DNA of 64,000 nt, from assembly GCF_963378105.1 (NCBI RefSeq), contig NZ_OY726398.1, positions 620,001-684,000 of the forward strand. Direction: 5' to 3'. The DNA is from Mycolicibacter sp. MU0102 (GTDB lineage Bacteria; Actinomycetota; Actinomycetes; Mycobacteriales; Mycobacteriaceae). The notes under the pieces are model-generated. The model was given only the letters and a program-made list of their open reading frames with translations. It did no database searches and was not told the DNA's origin. The position numbers and the translations under genes are program-made. Every line of letters begins with the position of its first letter. The stretch's first letter is position 1. Of the stretch, positions 7,982 to 16,638 are shown piece by piece.

Positions 7982-8938
7982 ATGCCGCCGCCTCTAGACG
8001 ACATCCTCGACCGCCTACACGTGGTGGCGCTGCCGATGCGCGTCAAGTTCCGCGGCATCACGGTGCGCGAAGTGGCCCTGATCGACGGCCCGGCCGGCTG
8101 GGGGGAGTTCGGCGCGTTCGGTGAGTACGAGCCGCTCGAGGCGACGCACTGGCTGGCCGCGGCACTCGAGAGCGCCTATCACCAACTGCCACAACCCCTG
8201 CGCGACCGCATTCCGATCAACGCAACCGTGCCCGCCGTCGACGCCGAACGAGTTCCCGAGGTGCTGGCCCGGTTCCCCGGCGCCCGCACCGCCAAGGTCA
8301 AAGTCGCCGAACCGGGCCAGACCCTGGCCGACGACGTCGCCCGCGTCGAAGCCGTCCGCGCGCTCATCCCCACCGTGCGCGTCGATGCCAACGGCGGTTG
8401 GACGCTCGATCAGGCGGTTGAGGCGGCAAAGGCATTGGGCGCATTGGAATATCTCGAACAACCCTGCGCCACCGTCGCCGAACTCGCGGAGCTGCGCCGT
8501 CGCATCGATACGCCGGTGGCCGCCGACGAGAGCATCCGCAAAGCCTCCGACCCGCTGGCCGTCACAAAAGCCGGGGCCGCCGATATCGCCGTGCTGAAAG
8601 TCGCACCACTGGGCGGCATTTCAGCGCTGTTGAAGATCGCTGAGCAGATCGGCATCCCGGTGGTGGTCTCCAGCGCGATCGACTCGGCAGTCGGTATCGC
8701 GACCGGCCTGCGTGCAGCGGCCGCGCTGCCGGAATTGCAGCACGCCTGCGGGCTGGGCACTGGATCGCTGTTCGTCGACGACATCGCCGAGACCCCTGCG
8801 CAAAAGGACGGCTACCTGCCGGTACAGCCCATAGCTCCGGACCCCGCCCGCTTGAAGGCCCTGGCCGCTTCGCCGCAGCGGCGGCAGTGGTGGATCGAAC
8901 GTATCAAGGCCTGCCACCCGCTGCTGGGTGACCGCTGA
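7982..8938 (+). CDS. menC: o-Succinylbenzoate synthase MenC
   Basis: A 318-residue enolase-superfamily enzyme that dehydrates SHCHC to o-succinylbenzoate in menaquinone synthesis. The lid part carries WGEFGAFGEYEP, the barrel KVKVAEPG with the catalytic Lys-x-Lys, then metal ligands in RVDANGGW, LEQPC and ADESIRK, and the second Lys in AVLKVAPLGG. ATG at 7982. It is at the Rv0553 position, but the upstream neighbour is now the toxin cassette instead of the Rv0552-like amidohydrolase, which lies at 28.2 kb. A 21-base-arm hairpin follows the stop codon. Confidence 0.95.
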   Translation: MPPPLDDILDRLHVVALPMRVKFRGITVREVALIDGPAGWGEFGAFGEYEPLEATHWLAAALESAYHQLPQPLRDRIPINATVPAVDAERVPEVLARFPGARTAKVKVAEPGQTLADDVARVEAVRALIPTVRVDANGGWTLDQAVEAAKALGALEYLEQPCATVAELAELRRRIDTPVAADESIRKASDPLAVTKAGAADIAVLKVAPLGGISALLKIAEQIGIPVVVSSAIDSAVGIATGLRAAAALPELQHACGLGTGSLFVDDIAETPAQKDGYLPVQPIAPDPARLKALAASPQRRQWWIERIKACHPLLGDR

Positions 8939-8947
8939 ATCGTTCGT

Positions 8948-9003
8948 CGAGTGTGCGTTTTGGTGGGCAAAACCGCGGAATCGCCTACCAAGCCGCACAC
9001 TCG
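8948..9003. repeat. Imperfect 21-14-21 hairpin element between convergent genes
   Basis: Two 21-base arms (8948-8968 and 8983-9003) match at 18 of 21 positions around a 14-base loop; the arms begin CGAG and end CTCG. It lies between the convergent menC and lipoprotein genes and may end transcription from both sides, though no U-tract follows. An element with exactly the same geometry, also CGAG...CTCG, is at 30675-30730. Confidence 0.7.
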
Positions 9004-9031
9004 GCGCGTACACGGGCTTGCCGCCAAGGGC

Positions 9032-9721
9032 TCACACGCTGGGCAGCCGCGCGTCGATCCCGTTGGCGATCGTGACGGCCTCGTCGCTGACATAGAGCTT
9101 GCACGCCAGCACGTCGATCGCAACGTTGTTGGTCACCCGCAGGGCCCGTTGACACGACCAGCCCGCGCTGTCGTCCTGATGCTGGGTCATCCACACCGTT
9201 GAGTCGACGTCGGCCACCGTGTCGAACGTCCAGTACGTGTCCGGATAGCCGTCCTTGGCGGTCGCGAATGTCCGCTCGCCGCAGGAGTTCCAAGCGCGGG
9301 CGGTGGCGTCGAAGAAACTGCGTGCCGCATCGCGGGTGGCGAACACCGTCGCGGACTGAATGACGAAGTGGTCTTGTGCGCTCTCGCTGAGGGATTGGGT
9401 GAGGGTCGCGGTCCAGTCGGCATCGGTATACACCGACTTCTCGACGGGCATCCACGCCGCCAGGCAGTCGTGGTCGGGAAACTGGCGGCCCGAATCGAAC
9501 ATCCGCGTCCGGGAGTCTTTGATGCGCATACCCCGCGCACCCATGATGTCGCTGACGGTGGTCGCCTTCAGCAACAGTTCCGGCAGCATCGCGGCTGTCA
9601 CCGGGCGGGGCCCGTCCTGGTCGGCTGGTACCGCCACGCCGCCGGTCACCCGTGCGCAGTCGGCCATGACGGCGGCGGCCAGCACCAGCGTGCATGCCAA
9701 CCCGACGCTCCGTATCCGCAT
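9032..9721 (-). CDS. Exported lipoprotein with a PknH-type extracellular sensor domain
   Basis: A 229-residue protein. After MRIRSVGLACTLVLAAAVM comes a possible lipobox ending at C22 (MADC; the Asp before Cys is unusual) and then a domain that resembles the PknH C-terminal sensor fold. It has VFATRDAARSFFDATARAWNSC, WTFDTVADVD and paired Cys residues. Such solo sensor lipoproteins are common in mycobacteria; the ligand is unknown. The frame is open to 9760, but the ATG at 9721 gives the signal sequence. It is convergent with menC and divergent from bpoC. Confidence 0.8.
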   Translation of the reverse strand: MRIRSVGLACTLVLAAAVMADCARVTGGVAVPADQDGPRPVTAAMLPELLLKATTVSDIMGARGMRIKDSRTRMFDSGRQFPDHDCLAAWMPVEKSVYTDADWTATLTQSLSESAQDHFVIQSATVFATRDAARSFFDATARAWNSCGERTFATAKDGYPDTYWTFDTVADVDSTVWMTQHQDDSAGWSCQRALRVTNNVAIDVLACKLYVSDEAVTIANGIDARLPSV

Positions 9722-9792
9722 CACCGTCCCCCAGCTGCGCAGTTGCGATCCTGACACCATAAAGCGTCGAGGGGTCGCGTACCTTCACTCTG

Positions 9793-10623
9793 GTGACCAA
9801 CCTCGCCTACGACGACCGTAATCAGGATGGGGAGCCGGTTCTGTTCATCGCCGGGCGTGGCGGCGCCGGCCGCGGCTGGCACCTGCACCAGGTGCGCGAA
9901 TTCCAGCTCGCCAGATACCGCCCGATCACCTTCGACAACCGCGGCATCGGTGCTACCGAGAACGCCTCGGGATTCACCACCGAAACCATGGTGGCCGACA
10001 CCGCCCAGCTGATCGAATCGCTGAACATCGGCCCGGTCCGCATCGTCGCGGTATCGATGGGCTCGTTCATCGCTCAGGAATTGATGCTGGCCCGGCCCGA
10101 ATTGGTGAAATCCGCTGTCCTGATGGCCACCCGCGGCCGCCACGACCGCGCCCGGGAGTTCTTTTATCAGGCGGAGGCGAAGCTCGCCGAGTCCCGTGTG
10201 GAACTCCCCGCCGAGTATGAAGCCAAAGTGCGTCTGCTGGAGAGCTTTTCGCCCAAGACGCTCAGCGATGACGCCGCGATCAAGGACTGGATCGCGATGT
10301 TCACCATGTGGCCGGTCAAAAGCACCCCGGGGCTGCGCTGCCAGCTCGACGTGGCGCCGCTGACCAACCGGCTGCCGGCCTACGCCAACATCACCCAGCC
10401 GGTGCTGGTGATCGGTTTCGGCGACGACGTCGTGACCCCGGCGCACCTGAGCCGCGAGGTCGCCGACGCGATCCCGGGTGCGCGCTACCTGGAGATCCCG
10501 GACGCCGGGCACCTCGGTTTCATCGAGAAACCCGACCAGGTCAACAAGGCAGCCCTGGAGTTCCTTGCCGAGGTCGATGGCAAGCCCTTCCGGTGGGCGC
10601 CGATGCCTGCGGCGCACGACTAA
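9793..10623 (+). CDS. bpoC: Alpha/beta hydrolase, BpoC-like
   Basis: A 276-residue alpha/beta hydrolase. The oxyanion region is FIAGRGGAGRGW and the nucleophile elbow AVSMGS with Ser88 (Ala where Gly is usual). Asp211 or Asp212 lies after VLVIGFG, and His240 in DAGHLGF. The counterpart Rv0554 is annotated as a peroxidase, but it fits a serine hydrolase. Some place it at the MenH step (removal of pyruvate from SEPHCHC), which would suit its position between menC and menD; that is inference. GTG start at 9793, 10 bases before menD. Confidence 0.9.
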   Translation: MTNLAYDDRNQDGEPVLFIAGRGGAGRGWHLHQVREFQLARYRPITFDNRGIGATENASGFTTETMVADTAQLIESLNIGPVRIVAVSMGSFIAQELMLARPELVKSAVLMATRGRHDRAREFFYQAEAKLAESRVELPAEYEAKVRLLESFSPKTLSDDAAIKDWIAMFTMWPVKSTPGLRCQLDVAPLTNRLPAYANITQPVLVIGFGDDVVTPAHLSREVADAIPGARYLEIPDAGHLGFIEKPDQVNKAALEFLAEVDGKPFRWAPMPAAHD

Positions 10624-10633
10624 CCTGGTACCA

Positions 10634-12289
10634 ATGACCAACCCCTCGACGGCACAGGCCCGCATCGTCGTCGACGAGCTGATCCGCGGCGGTGTCCGCG
10701 ACGTGGTGCTGTGCCCGGGATCACGCAATGCGCCGCTGGCCTTCGCGCTGCACGACGCCGACCGGGCCGGCCGGCTGCGTCTGCATGTGCGCATCGACGA
10801 ACGCACCGCCGGTTACCTGGCGATCGGGCTGGCGGTCAGCGCCGGAGCCCCGGTCTGTGTGGCGATGACCTCGGGTACCGCGGTGGCCAATCTGGGTCCG
10901 GCGGTGGTCGAAGCCAATTACGCGCGGGTGCCGCTGATCGTGCTGAGCGCCAACCGTCCCTACGAGCTGCTCGGTACCGGCGCCAACCAGACCATGGAGC
11001 AGCTCGGCTACTTCGGCACACAGGTGCGCGCCGCCATCAGCCTGGGGCTGGCCGAGGACGCCCCCGAGCGGATGGATGCTCTCAACGCCACCTGGCGTTC
11101 GGCGGTGTGTCGAGTGTTGGTCGCTGCCACCGGATCTCGGACCGCGAATGCTGGTCCCGTGCAGTTCGACATCCCGCTGCGCGAGCCGTTGGTACCCGAC
11201 GCCAGAACAGACGGGCCACCGGAGCCGCCGGGCCGGCCAGACGGGCGTCCCTGGACTCTCACGCCGCCGGTCAGCTTCGACCAACCCCTGGACATCGACT
11301 TGTCTCCGGACACCGTGGTGATCGCCGGGCACGGTGCGGGGCCGCACCCGAACCTTGCGGCACTGCCCACCGTCGCCGAGCCGACGGCCCCGATACCGGA
11401 GAATCCGCTGCACCCGCTCGCGCTGCCGCTGCTGCGCCCGCAGCAGGTGATCATGGCCGGCCGGCCTACCTTGCATCGTCCGGTGTCGACGCTGCTGGCC
11501 GACCCGAGCGTGCCGGTGTACGCGCTGACCACCGGGCCACGCTGGCCGGACGTGTCGGGTAACTCCCAGGCCACCGGCACCCGAGCCGTCACTTCCGGGA
11601 AACCCGATCCGGCCTGGCTGCGCCGCTGCACGGAGCTGAACGCCCAGGCCAATGCCGCGGTGCGCTCGCAGCTGGCGGCGCATCCGCTCACCACCGGCCT
11701 GCACGTGGCCGCCGCCGTGGCCGACGCGCTGCGCCCCGGGGATCAGTTGGTGCTGGGCGCTTCGAACCCGGTGCGCGACGCCGCACTGGTCGGGCTGGGC
11801 AACGCCACGAGCGCCCGGGGTGTCACCGTGCGATCCAACCGCGGGGTCGCCGGCATCGACGGCACGGTGTCCACCGCGATCGGTGCCGCCCTGGCTCACG
11901 AACAACAGCACCCCGACGCCCGCACCATTGCGCTGATCGGGGATCTGACGTTCGTCCACGACAGCTCCGGTCTGCTGATCGGGCCCACCGAACCGAGGCC
12001 CCAGGAGCTGACGATCGTGGTCTCCAATGACAACGGGGGCGGCATCTTCGAGCTGCTAGAGCAAGGAGATCCACGGTTCGCCGACGTCTCGTCACGCATC
12101 TTCGGCACCCCGCATGACGTCGACATCGCCGCGTTGTGCCACGCCTATCACGTCGAATTCCAGCAGGTTGAGGCCGACGACCTGGCCTCCTCGCTCGCCG
12201 AACCCGCCGGCGGCGTGCGGGTGCTTGAGGTCAAGGCCGACCGCTCATCGCTGCGGACACTGCACGCCGCGATCAAGGCCGCGTTGTGA
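10634..12289 (+). CDS. menD: SEPHCHC synthase MenD
   Basis: A 551-residue thiamine-diphosphate enzyme that joins isochorismate and 2-oxoglutarate, the committed step to menaquinone. PGSRNAPLAFAL, RIDERTAGYLAIGLA (the ThDP Glu), TSGTAVANL and SANRPYEL in the N-terminal domain are typical MenD stretches. The C-terminal metal site reads GDLTFVHDSSGL then NDNGGGIFELLEQ. The start is ATG at 10634; the frame stays open upstream inside bpoC. Its TGA overlaps the GTG of the next gene. The order menC-bpoC-menD is kept from other mycobacteria. Confidence 0.96.
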   Translation: MTNPSTAQARIVVDELIRGGVRDVVLCPGSRNAPLAFALHDADRAGRLRLHVRIDERTAGYLAIGLAVSAGAPVCVAMTSGTAVANLGPAVVEANYARVPLIVLSANRPYELLGTGANQTMEQLGYFGTQVRAAISLGLAEDAPERMDALNATWRSAVCRVLVAATGSRTANAGPVQFDIPLREPLVPDARTDGPPEPPGRPDGRPWTLTPPVSFDQPLDIDLSPDTVVIAGHGAGPHPNLAALPTVAEPTAPIPENPLHPLALPLLRPQQVIMAGRPTLHRPVSTLLADPSVPVYALTTGPRWPDVSGNSQATGTRAVTSGKPDPAWLRRCTELNAQANAAVRSQLAAHPLTTGLHVAAAVADALRPGDQLVLGASNPVRDAALVGLGNATSARGVTVRSNRGVAGIDGTVSTAIGAALAHEQQHPDARTIALIGDLTFVHDSSGLLIGPTEPRPQELTIVVSNDNGGGIFELLEQGDPRFADVSSRIFGTPHDVDIAALCHAYHVEFQQVEADDLASSLAEPAGGVRVLEVKADRSSLRTLHAAIKAAL

Positions 12290-12816
12290 GACTGCCTGAT
12301 TGTCGGTCCAATAGGGCCTATCGAACGTTGAAGCCGTTGCTGCGCACCTTGATTCGCGGCAATGGCGCACTGCCCCGCAACACCTGGCCCGCGCGTCTCC
12401 TGCGGTGGGCACGCACCGGAGTGGTGATCCTGGTGTCGTTGGTGACGTTGCAGTCGGTGTTGTTGGTGGCGGGTGCGTGGCGCAACGACATCACCATCGA
12501 GCGCGACATGGGCGTGGCCGAGGCCGAGGTGCTCAACGCAGGCTTTCGGCGCTCCACCATCGAGTTCGTCACGCCGGAGCGGATCACCTATCGCCCCGAG
12601 CTTGGTGTGCTGTATCCCTCCGAATTGGCCACCGGGATGCGGATTTACGTCGAATATGACAAGTCCGATCCGGACCTGGTGCGGGTCCAGCACCGTACCG
12701 CGGTACTGGCGGTCATCCCGGCAGGATCGGTGGCGGTGATCGCCTGGCTGATCGGGATCGCGGCGTTGGCGGGATGCAATGTCGCCGAACGACGGTGGGC
12801 CAGAGCGCAGTCGTAA
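12286..12816 (+). CDS. Two-TM membrane protein (Rv0556-like, DUF3592 type)
   Basis: A 176-residue membrane protein with TM segments at about residues 42-64 and 140-161 and an extracytoplasmic stretch between them (ITIERDMGVAEAEVL...VEYDKSDPDLVRV). It starts with GTG at 12286 inside the last codons of menD (GTGA), so it is translated with menD. The topology and the 'V.Y....P' strands look like DUF3592. Function unknown. In M. tuberculosis the next gene is mgtA (Rv0557); here it is absent and a small secreted protein follows. Confidence 0.82.
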   Translation: MRLPDCRSNRAYRTLKPLLRTLIRGNGALPRNTWPARLLRWARTGVVILVSLVTLQSVLLVAGAWRNDITIERDMGVAEAEVLNAGFRRSTIEFVTPERITYRPELGVLYPSELATGMRIYVEYDKSDPDLVRVQHRTAVLAVIPAGSVAVIAWLIGIAALAGCNVAERRWARAQS

Positions 12817-12958
12817 CGCGGGGTGGGGCCAAAAGTCCTCAAATTCACGCGAACGCCGATTTTTGCTGACGATCGCCAAAGTGCTTGTTAGGCTGCTGCG
12901 GATTTCGCGTTGTTCGTTTACTGCCACACGGTGGTCCTCAACGGTGAGGAGACGTTTA

Positions 12959-13156
12959 ATGATCCGTCGCGCTGTGGTGCTTGCAGGCATTTTCGCGTTC
13001 GGGGTGGGTATCGCAACCACTCCCGTCGCCGCTGCAGAGCCGTACTACAAGAACTGCACTGAGGCCCGTAAGGCCGGTGCGGCGCCGATTCGCGAGGGCG
13101 AGCCCGGCTACCGCAGGGCGCTGGACCGCGATGGTGACGGAATCGCCTGCGAATAA
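12959..13156 (+). CDS. Small secreted excalibur calcium-binding protein
   Basis: A 65-residue exported protein. A signal peptide (MIRRAVVLAGIFAFGVGIATTPVAAAEP) is followed by one excalibur domain: the two Cys residues of YKNCTEARKAG and of GDGIACE and the calcium loop DRDGDG. The domain binds Ca2+ by a DxDxDG loop and is often attached to cell-wall or nuclease proteins; here it stands alone. GAGGAG lies 6 bases before the ATG at 12959. The frame is open farther upstream but without coding character. It sits in the place where mgtA is found in M. tuberculosis. Confidence 0.85.
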   Translation: MIRRAVVLAGIFAFGVGIATTPVAAAEPYYKNCTEARKAGAAPIREGEPGYRRALDRDGDGIACE

Positions 13157-13180
13157 ACAGCGGTGGGCAGCGCTGACCGG

Positions 13181-13819
13181 CTAGCGCTCATTCACCAGCC
13201 GGTCGAGCCAGCCGGCGTCGTCGGTGTCCACCACGGTCTTGGTCGCCAAGTCGTAGACCGTCGGGGTGCCGGGACTCTCCGGGTTCGCCGACAGCAGCTG
13301 TACGCGATTGAACGCGTTCATCGACGTGGCGTCCACGACCTGCTGCCCGGCGGCGATCCGATCCACCACGTGATCGGGCAGGCCGCTTTCGCGCGCGGTG
13401 GTCGCGATGTCCTCCACGCTGGGTGTGCCGCCGTGGCGGTACAGGTCGGTCACGAAAGCTTGGTAGGCACCGGCCGAGGTAGCCGGATCGGCCGCTGCCA
13501 TCAGCGCGTTGCCGACGCGCGCAGAGGTGTCGTTTTTGCGCCGGGCATCCAGAAACGTCATCCACCGGTAGGTCACCGCGACGTCGCCGGCGGCCAGGTG
13601 CCGGCTCAGGGCGTCACTGGAGGCCGCCTCGAACTTCGCGCACTCGGAGCACTGCGCATCGCAGAAGATCTCCAGCTGCACCGGGGCCTCTGCAGACCCC
13701 GCGCGAACACCGAAGTGATCGGCGGTGAGGGCGGTGTCGGCAGCTGTGGCGCGGGCGACGCCGGTCGCCGGCATCAGCGCGCACAGCGCGATCGTCACGA
13801 CGAGCATCAGGGACCGCAT
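13181..13819 (-). CDS. Secreted DsbA-like thiol-disulfide protein
   Basis: A 212-residue exported protein. The signal peptide MRSLMLVVTIALCALMPATGVARA is followed by a thioredoxin-fold domain: APVQLEIFCDAQCSECAKFE has a CSEC active site in place of CxxC of DsbA, and GTPTVYDLATKTVVD near the end holds the cis-Pro loop. It probably makes or shuffles disulfides in exported proteins. ATG at 13819; the longer frame upstream runs antisense to the neighbouring genes and is not used. It is 22 bases downstream of the SDR on the same strand. Confidence 0.85.
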   Translation of the reverse strand: MRSLMLVVTIALCALMPATGVARATAADTALTADHFGVRAGSAEAPVQLEIFCDAQCSECAKFEAASSDALSRHLAAGDVAVTYRWMTFLDARRKNDTSARVGNALMAAADPATSAGAYQAFVTDLYRHGGTPSVEDIATTARESGLPDHVVDRIAAGQQVVDATSMNAFNRVQLLSANPESPGTPTVYDLATKTVVDTDDAGWLDRLVNER

Positions 13820-13841
13820 GGCTGCCAGCCTAGCGACGGGC

Positions 13842-14666
13842 TCAGCCCTGCGCCTGTTCGGAGACCGGTTGCCACGCCTCCCAGGTCTTGAGCCGATTCT
13901 CGTAGTCGGCCTTGGCCAGTTGCAGCGGCAGCGCGCCGAAGAACACCCGCAGCGGCGGGTTCTCGGCGTCGACGACTTGCAGCAGCGCCGCGGCTGACGC
14001 CTTCGGATTGCCTTGATAGACCGCGCGGGTGGCCCGCGCCGCGTCGGCTGCGGCATGGGCCTCGGCGTACGCCGGCAGTGCGTCGGCGCGATTGGCCGAC
14101 GGCCCACTCCAGTCGGTGTCGAAACCGCCCGGCTCGATCAACGTGACGTGGATACCGAACGGCGCCACCTCCTCGGCCAGCGACTGCGAGAAGCCTTCCA
14201 GCGCCCATTTCGACGCGTGGTACATACCGAGGTTGGCGAACGCGGTGATGCCGCCTATCGACGACACCTGGACGATATGACCGCTGCGTTGTTCACGCAG
14301 ATATGGCAGGACAGCCTGCGTGATCCACAGTGCGCCGAACACATTCGTCTCGATCTGGTCGCGGGCCGCCCGTTCGGAAAGCTCCTCGATGAAGCCGAAC
14401 TCGGCGTACCCGGCGTTGTTGACCACGATGTCGAGCCGACCGAAATGCGCGTGGGCCTGCCGCACAGCCGCAAAGTCCGCGTCGCGGTCGGTGACGTCCA
14501 AGGCGATCGGCAGTATCGCGTCGCGGTAGGTCTCGACCAGGTCGGTCAGTGTGGTGATGTTGCGGGCGGTGGCGGCGACCTTGTCTCCGCGTTGCAGTGC
14601 GGCGATCGCCCACTCCCGGCCGAATCCGCGAGACGTTCCCGTGATGAACCAGACTTTTTCGGTCAT
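13842..14666 (-). CDS. Short-chain dehydrogenase/reductase
   Basis: A 274-residue classical SDR with FITGTSRGFG, VVNNAGYAEFG and YHASKWALEG, the form usual in mycobacterial SDRs that oxidise or reduce hydrophobic alcohols and ketones. ATG at 14666 (MTEKVWF). It is divergent from menG with 69 bases between them, and likely co-transcribed with the DsbA-like gene that follows. Substrate unknown. Confidence 0.88.
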   Translation of the reverse strand: MTEKVWFITGTSRGFGREWAIAALQRGDKVAATARNITTLTDLVETYRDAILPIALDVTDRDADFAAVRQAHAHFGRLDIVVNNAGYAEFGFIEELSERAARDQIETNVFGALWITQAVLPYLREQRSGHIVQVSSIGGITAFANLGMYHASKWALEGFSQSLAEEVAPFGIHVTLIEPGGFDTDWSGPSANRADALPAYAEAHAAADAARATRAVYQGNPKASAAALLQVVDAENPPLRVFFGALPLQLAKADYENRLKTWEAWQPVSEQAQG

Positions 14667-14735
14667 GAACGTGTGCAACGTCGTCGTCGTCGCCCCATTC
14701 CCGGATCGCGGGGGTTCACAGGTAGCGTCAAACAG

Positions 14736-15425
14736 ATGAGCCGCGCCAGCCTGGACAAAGACCCGCACGCCGTGGCGTCGATGTTCGACGGCGTCGCTCG
14801 TCGCTACGACCTGACCAACACGGTGCTGTCGCTGGGACGCGACCGCTCCTGGCGTAAGGCCACCCGGAGAGCACTTGAGTTGCAGCCGGGGGAGAAGGTG
14901 CTCGACCTGGCCGCCGGTACCGCTGTGTCGACGGTCGAGCTCGCAAAATCTGGTGCCTGGTGTGTGGCGGCGGACTTCTCGGTGGGGATGCTGGCCGCCG
15001 GTGCCGGCCGGCCCGTGCCCAAGGTCGCCGGGGACGCCACCAAGCTGCCGTTCGGCGACGAGGTGTTCGACGCCGTGACCATCAGCTTCGGGTTGCGCAA
15101 TGTCGTCGACCACACCGCGGGACTGCGGGAGATGGCCCGGGTGACCCGGCCCGGAGGCCGGTTGGTGGTGTGCGAGTTCTCCACCCCGACCGTGCCGGTG
15201 TTCGCCACCGCGTACAAGGAGTATCTGATGCGGGCGCTGCCGGCGGTGGCACGCGCGGTGTCATCGAACCCGGAGGCCTACGTCTACCTCGCCGAATCGA
15301 TCCGCGCCTGGCCGGATCAGGCCGCGCTGGCCCAGCAGATCGGCGCGTCGGGCTGGTCGGACGTGACCTGGCGCAACCTCACCGGGGGCATCGTCGCGCT
15401 GCACTCGGCCCGCAAACCGCGATAG
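14736..15425 (+). CDS. menG: Demethylmenaquinone methyltransferase MenG (UbiE family)
   Basis: A 229-residue SAM-dependent C-methyltransferase for the last classical step of menaquinone synthesis, at the membrane. KDPHAVASMFDGVARRYDLTN and LSLGRDRSWR are UbiE signatures, LDLAAGTAV is SAM motif I, FGLRNVVD the second signature and NLTGGIVALHSARKP the C-terminus. ATG at 14736. It stands alone on the plus strand between a divergent SDR and a convergent Ddn-like gene. Confidence 0.96.
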   Translation: MSRASLDKDPHAVASMFDGVARRYDLTNTVLSLGRDRSWRKATRRALELQPGEKVLDLAAGTAVSTVELAKSGAWCVAADFSVGMLAAGAGRPVPKVAGDATKLPFGDEVFDAVTISFGLRNVVDHTAGLREMARVTRPGGRLVVCEFSTPTVPVFATAYKEYLMRALPAVARAVSSNPEAYVYLAESIRAWPDQAALAQQIGASGWSDVTWRNLTGGIVALHSARKPR

Positions 15426-15436
15426 CCCTGCTCGGC

Positions 15437-15880
15437 CTAGGAAGCCGGGTCGAACCGGAACACCGCGATCCGGCCGGCGAGCGCCTCGACCTCGTCGGGG
15501 GTGCCCTTGTCCACCAGTCCGGCCTGCTTGAGGAAGCGGGCGCCGACGGGCACCTGCACCGGGAACGCCCGCAACACCGGGCGCGCCGCCTCCGCGGACA
15601 GCTCGACGATGCGCACCGGCCGTTCGCGGCGACCGTGGCGCAGCAGACCCGCACCGGCCGCCCGGGCATTGAGCGCCCAATCGGCCTTGGGGAAACCCGC
15701 CACCGTGTAGAGCTGCCCGTCGACGGTGAACGGCGTCATCGGGGTGCTGCGCGGTTGACCGGACTTGCGGCCCGGCACCGTCAGCACCATCGGTGGCCCG
15801 GTCGGGATGCCCAGCTTCTGCAGGCCGATCATCACCTTGTTGACCGGTTTGAGCCAGCGCGGCGGCTTCGGGTCACTCAT
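15437..15880 (-). CDS. Deazaflavin (F420)-dependent nitroreductase family protein
   Basis: A 147-residue split-barrel protein of the Ddn type: PPMVLTVPGRKSGQPRSTPMTPF and a following Y-x-V-x-GFPKADWALN. Family members use F420H2 to reduce quinones, nitro compounds or enones. Because Ddn enzymes can reduce menaquinone and this gene is packed against menG, a quinone role is tempting but unproven. ATG at 15880, 14 bases after the methyltransferase stop on the same strand. Confidence 0.88.
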   Translation of the reverse strand: MSDPKPPRWLKPVNKVMIGLQKLGIPTGPPMVLTVPGRKSGQPRSTPMTPFTVDGQLYTVAGFPKADWALNARAAGAGLLRHGRRERPVRIVELSAEAARPVLRAFPVQVPVGARFLKQAGLVDKGTPDEVEALAGRIAVFRFDPAS

Positions 15881-15894
15881 GGCGGCGCTCCTTT

Positions 15895-16569
15895 TCAGCC
15901 CAGGTGCGCCGAGAGCAACCAGCCCGCAGCCGACTTGCGCCCGCCTGGCTCGTCGCGCAGTGGGACGCCGCCGAACCCGGGAAACTCGTCGGGGAACACC
16001 GCGTGCAGCCGGGCCGGCTTGATCTCGTCGATCACCCAGTACTTCGACACCACCTCACGCAGCTCGTCGGCGGTCACCGCGAACGGCGGGCCCTCGGGGA
16101 TGGCGGCCTTGTCGAAGACCAGCACGAAGTACGACGCCCCGGGCGCGGCGGCCCGAACGATGGAGCGCTGGTAACCCTCGCGGGCCTCCACCGGGATCGA
16201 GTGGAACAGCGTGCTGTCGACGATGGTGCCGAAGCGTCCGTCGTAGCCGGTGAAATCGCTGATGTCGGCGACGTCGAAGGAGGCGTTGGCCAAACCGCGC
16301 CTGGCCGCTTCACGGCGGGCCAGGTCGATCGCGGTGGGCGAACTGTCGAGGCCCACTGTGGTGTGCCCGTGCTCGGCCAGATATAGCGAGATGGCGGCCT
16401 CGCCGCAGCCGACGTCGAGGACATCGCCGTGGAACTTGCCCTCGGCGATCAGGGTGGCCAACTCGGGCTGGGGCTCCCCGATGCTCCACGGGGGCTTGGT
16501 GCCCACCCCCAGCTCTTCGGATTCACCCCGGTAGACAGCGTCAAACTGGAATTCCATTGAATCGCTCAT
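15895..16569 (-). CDS. Class I SAM methyltransferase, Rv0560c-like
   Basis: A 224-residue methyltransferase with DVLDVGCGEAAISLYLAEHGH (motif I), VGLDSSPTAID and DSTLFHSIP. Size and place next to menJ match M. tuberculosis Rv0560c, known to be strongly induced by salicylate-like compounds and to N- or O-methylate small heterocycles and quinol-like substrates. ATG at 16569. The AT-rich stretch just upstream is likely its promoter and operator. It is followed by the Ddn-like gene. Confidence 0.87.
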   Translation of the reverse strand: MSDSMEFQFDAVYRGESEELGVGTKPPWSIGEPQPELATLIAEGKFHGDVLDVGCGEAAISLYLAEHGHTTVGLDSSPTAIDLARREAARRGLANASFDVADISDFTGYDGRFGTIVDSTLFHSIPVEAREGYQRSIVRAAAPGASYFVLVFDKAAIPEGPPFAVTADELREVVSKYWVIDEIKPARLHAVFPDEFPGFGGVPLRDEPGGRKSAAGWLLSAHLG

Positions 16570-16574
16570 TACCC

Positions 16575-16622
16575 CGGTATAGCAACGCCGCTGATATATG
16601 TCAATGATGTTGATATACCTAT
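16575..16622 (-). promoter_or_regulatory. AT-rich promoter/operator region of the Rv0560c-like gene
   Basis: In a very GC-rich context this gap contains TGATATATGTCAATGATG and TTGATATACC on the plus strand, giving two GATATA repeats and several possible -10 elements on the minus strand. The counterpart promoter in M. tuberculosis is inducible by salicylate, so a regulator site is likely here; the exact operator is not resolved by eye. Confidence 0.45.
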
Positions 16623-16638
16623 GGCGCGACCCCCGGCG

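Noticed and set aside
8951..9202. Plus-strand 83-codon frame after menC
   Set aside because: It begins inside the hairpin and continues antisense to the lipoprotein; no Shine-Dalgarno and no motif.
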